Shown here: positions 3,839 to 5,406 of the stretch, piece by piece
How the letters are laid out: each line of letters opens with the position of its first letter
How positions within the stretch are numbered: position 1 is the stretch's first letter
NCBI GenBank assembly: GCA_030042855.1
Contig: JASHYU010000070.1
Coordinates: 1-5,406 of the forward strand
Reading direction: 5' to 3'
DNA length: 5,406 nt
Source of the DNA: Thermoplasmata archaeon
Lineage (GTDB): Archaea; Thermoplasmatota; Thermoplasmata; UBA184
Translations under genes and position numbers: made by a program
Notes under the pieces: model-generated
The model's database searches: none
What the model saw: only the letters and a program-made list of their open reading frames with translations
What the model was told of the DNA's origin: nothing

Positions 3839-5380
3839 TCAGCCGTAGCCGCCGGGAAACTGGTTCGGATCCGGCTGGTCGTTCCAGTGGTAGTAGCCCA
3901 TCGACTGGCGCTGCGCTTCCGTCGACTCCTGGCGGAGCCCGCTCTGGAACGATCCGTACACCTCGCGGACCTGCTCCTCGATCGAACGGGCGCGCTGGAG
4001 CGCCTCGCGCATGTGGTGCGCGTCGAGGTACGCGCTGCCCGAGACCGCCGCGAGGTCGCCCGCCGTGCGGATGAGGCCCCCGAGCTCGCGCAGGCGAAGC
4101 GTGAGCGCGTTGCGCCGTCCGTCGAGCGATTCCGCGCGGCGCCGCGCTTCCTGGATGAGCTCGACGATCGCGGCCCGCGTGGCCGGGCGGATCCGCCCGT
4201 CGACCGCGATCTCCTGGGCGCAGAACTGGGCGAGCCGGAGGCGGTTCGTCTCGTTGTCCGGCATCGCGGTCTCGAGGAGGACCTCGTAGCCGGACCCCGC
4301 AATGCGCGAGCGCAGCGGGGAGAGGATGCGGTGGATGTCCTGGATGTTGGCCGCCGCGACCAGGATGAAGTCGCACGGCACGCCGTCGACCCGAACGGCC
4401 GCGCCGCCCGATTGCGGGTTGCGGCCCGAGATGGGGAAGCGCTTCTCCTGCATCGCGGTCAGGATGTGCCGCTGGAGGAAGCCCAGGTGGGGGAGCTCGT
4501 CGATGAACAGCACGCCCTCGTCCGCTTCGTGGATCGCGCCCGGGATCACCCGCTCGTACGGGAGCGTGCCGAGCTGCGGGTGGCCGCCGTACGGATCGTG
4601 GCGCACGTCGCCGAGGAGCTCGGTCTCGCTCGCGCCCGTCGCCATCACGAAGGAGTTCCGGTCGAGCTTCACCAGGACCTTGCGCGGGCTCTCGCGTTGC
4701 AGCGTCCGCCGGCGCTCGAGCGCCCGCTGGTCGAGGACCTTGATGCGGTCGCCGGCCCGCTCGTACGCCACGACCTCCTCGACGCCGTTGCGCAGGCGCG
4801 TCGTGCGGACCGACTCCTGCGGGTTCCCGCCCGGGCTCACCGTGAGCTCGAGGATCCCGCCGACGAGGTCGCGGAACGGGTTCCCGCTCCCCGAGACGCC
4901 GGGCACGACCTGCTTCACGTTCCCGCAGCTCGGACAGTAGCGCTCGGACGGGACGGAGTAGAAGCTGCACCGCGGGCAGCGATAGCCGAGCCGTTCCGCG
5001 ACCGACGCGGGCGCCTCGGTCGGCAGGATGAGCTCCCCCTCGACGGAGCGGGCCGCCTCCCGCTCCCGGTAGACCTCCTCCCGTGTCGCGACCTCGATGC
5101 TGGGCCGCTCGGGATTCTCGGGGTTGTGGACGACCCGAAGCTCGGTGCGGGGGCGGTCCAGGTGGAGCGCGAGCGCCTGCGCCGTCATCGACTTCCCGAT
5201 CCCCGGCGGGCCGACGAGCAGGAGGTGCCGATGCTGGTACGCCGCGATCCGGGCGATCTCGACCGCCTTCTCCTGCCCGATCACGCGCTGGAGCGGATCG
5301 GTCGGGATCGGGATCTGCGCGGTCGTCTCGATCTCGTCGAGCGACCCGGGCAGCCGATGGGCGGGCTCGGTCTCGGACAC
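3839..5380 (-). CDS. LonB-like AAA+ ATPase with zinc ribbon, no protease domain
   Basis: The 513-residue protein runs from GTG at 5378-5380 to TGA at 3839-3841. Its ATPase core follows archaeal LonB closely: IGQEKAVEIAR (34-44), Walker A GPPGIGKS (57-64), LLGDVRHDPYGG (255-266), YERVIPGAIHEADEGV (275-290), Walker B LFIDE (291-295), TAMQEKRFPISGR (308-320), sensor 1 Asn345, arginine-finger region PLRSRIAGSGYEV (355-367), and sensor 2 region LTLRLRELGGLIRTAGDLA (427-444). Two features depart from LonB. The insert after Walker A carries a CxxC-x10-CxxC zinc ribbon (Cys135, 138, 149, 152) and no membrane helices. The protein ends about 70 residues after sensor 2 in a Gly/Tyr/Gln/Pro-rich tail, with no S16 peptidase domain or Ser-Lys dyad; next on the strand is tRNA-Val. 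It is probably a soluble remodelling ATPase or unfoldase; its substrate is unknown. The frame stays open to the window edge without another start codon, so a start outside is possible. Confidence 0.88.
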   Translation of the reverse strand: MSETEPAHRLPGSLDEIETTAQIPIPTDPLQRVIGQEKAVEIARIAAYQHRHLLLVGPPGIGKSMTAQALALHLDRPRTELRVVHNPENPERPSIEVATREEVYREREAARSVEGELILPTEAPASVAERLGYRCPRCSFYSVPSERYCPSCGNVKQVVPGVSGSGNPFRDLVGGILELTVSPGGNPQESVRTTRLRNGVEEVVAYERAGDRIKVLDQRALERRRTLQRESPRKVLVKLDRNSFVMATGASETELLGDVRHDPYGGHPQLGTLPYERVIPGAIHEADEGVLFIDELPHLGFLQRHILTAMQEKRFPISGRNPQSGGAAVRVDGVPCDFILVAAANIQDIHRILSPLRSRIAGSGYEVLLETAMPDNETNRLRLAQFCAQEIAVDGRIRPATRAAIVELIQEARRRAESLDGRRNALTLRLRELGGLIRTAGDLAAVSGSAYLDAHHMREALQRARSIEEQVREVYGSFQSGLRQESTEAQRQSMGYYHWNDQPDPNQFPGGYG

Positions 5381-5406
5381 GGCCCGGAAACAAACGCCGA
5401 GCGGGC

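Noticed and set aside
3538..4074. Open frame on the + strand crossing the tRNA
   Set aside because: It reads through tRNA-Val and the 3' end of the ATPase gene in antisense and has no protein-like features.
3810..5393. Alternative long minus-strand frame over the ATPase gene
   Set aside because: Starts with TTG and is Arg/Pro/Ala-rich low-complexity; the frame starting at 5380 carries all AAA+ motifs.
1..5406. CRISPR array, insertion sequence, or defence/toxin-antitoxin system
   Set aside because: No regularly spaced direct repeats, no transposase motifs or terminal inverted repeats, and no recognised defence proteins were seen.

Overview
The window looks like chromosomal DNA from a high-GC archaeon, probably an uncultivated lineage. 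The archaeal signs are: a LonB-type AAA+ ATPase core; a stand-alone asparagine synthetase of the archaeal class II aminoacyl-tRNA-synthetase type; a tRNA gene with no encoded CCA; and AT-rich boxes centred about 25-30 bases upstream of start codons, with no convincing Shine-Dalgarno sequence (the leaderless pattern). A Thermoplasmata-like euryarchaeote would fit, but the sequence alone does not prove it.

Layout. At the left edge (1-204, + strand) is the C-terminal end of an EamA/DMT-type membrane transporter. Everything else is on the minus strand. Read in transcription order from the right these are: a LonB-like AAA+ ATPase with a zinc ribbon and no protease domain (5380-3839); tRNA-Val(GAC) (3784-3712); a gene-poor stretch of about 465 bases with a strong TATA-like promoter, several dyads and a possible 43-codon leader ORF (3711-3247); an AsnA-like asparagine synthetase (3246-2317); a luciferase-like flavin-dependent oxidoreductase (2137-1097); and a helical protein that resembles hemerythrin but lacks the iron ligands (979-239). 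The last gene converges on the transporter across a 34-base gap.

The genes do not form an obvious operon. Gaps of 54 to 465 bases separate them and most have their own candidate promoter. The functions (proteostasis or remodelling, translation, asparagine synthesis, redox, transport) read as ordinary chromosomal housekeeping and accessory genes. I see no mobile element, CRISPR array or defence cassette. The two items most worth follow-up are the protease-less, zinc-ribbon LonB paralogue and the structured leader upstream of the asparagine synthetase gene.
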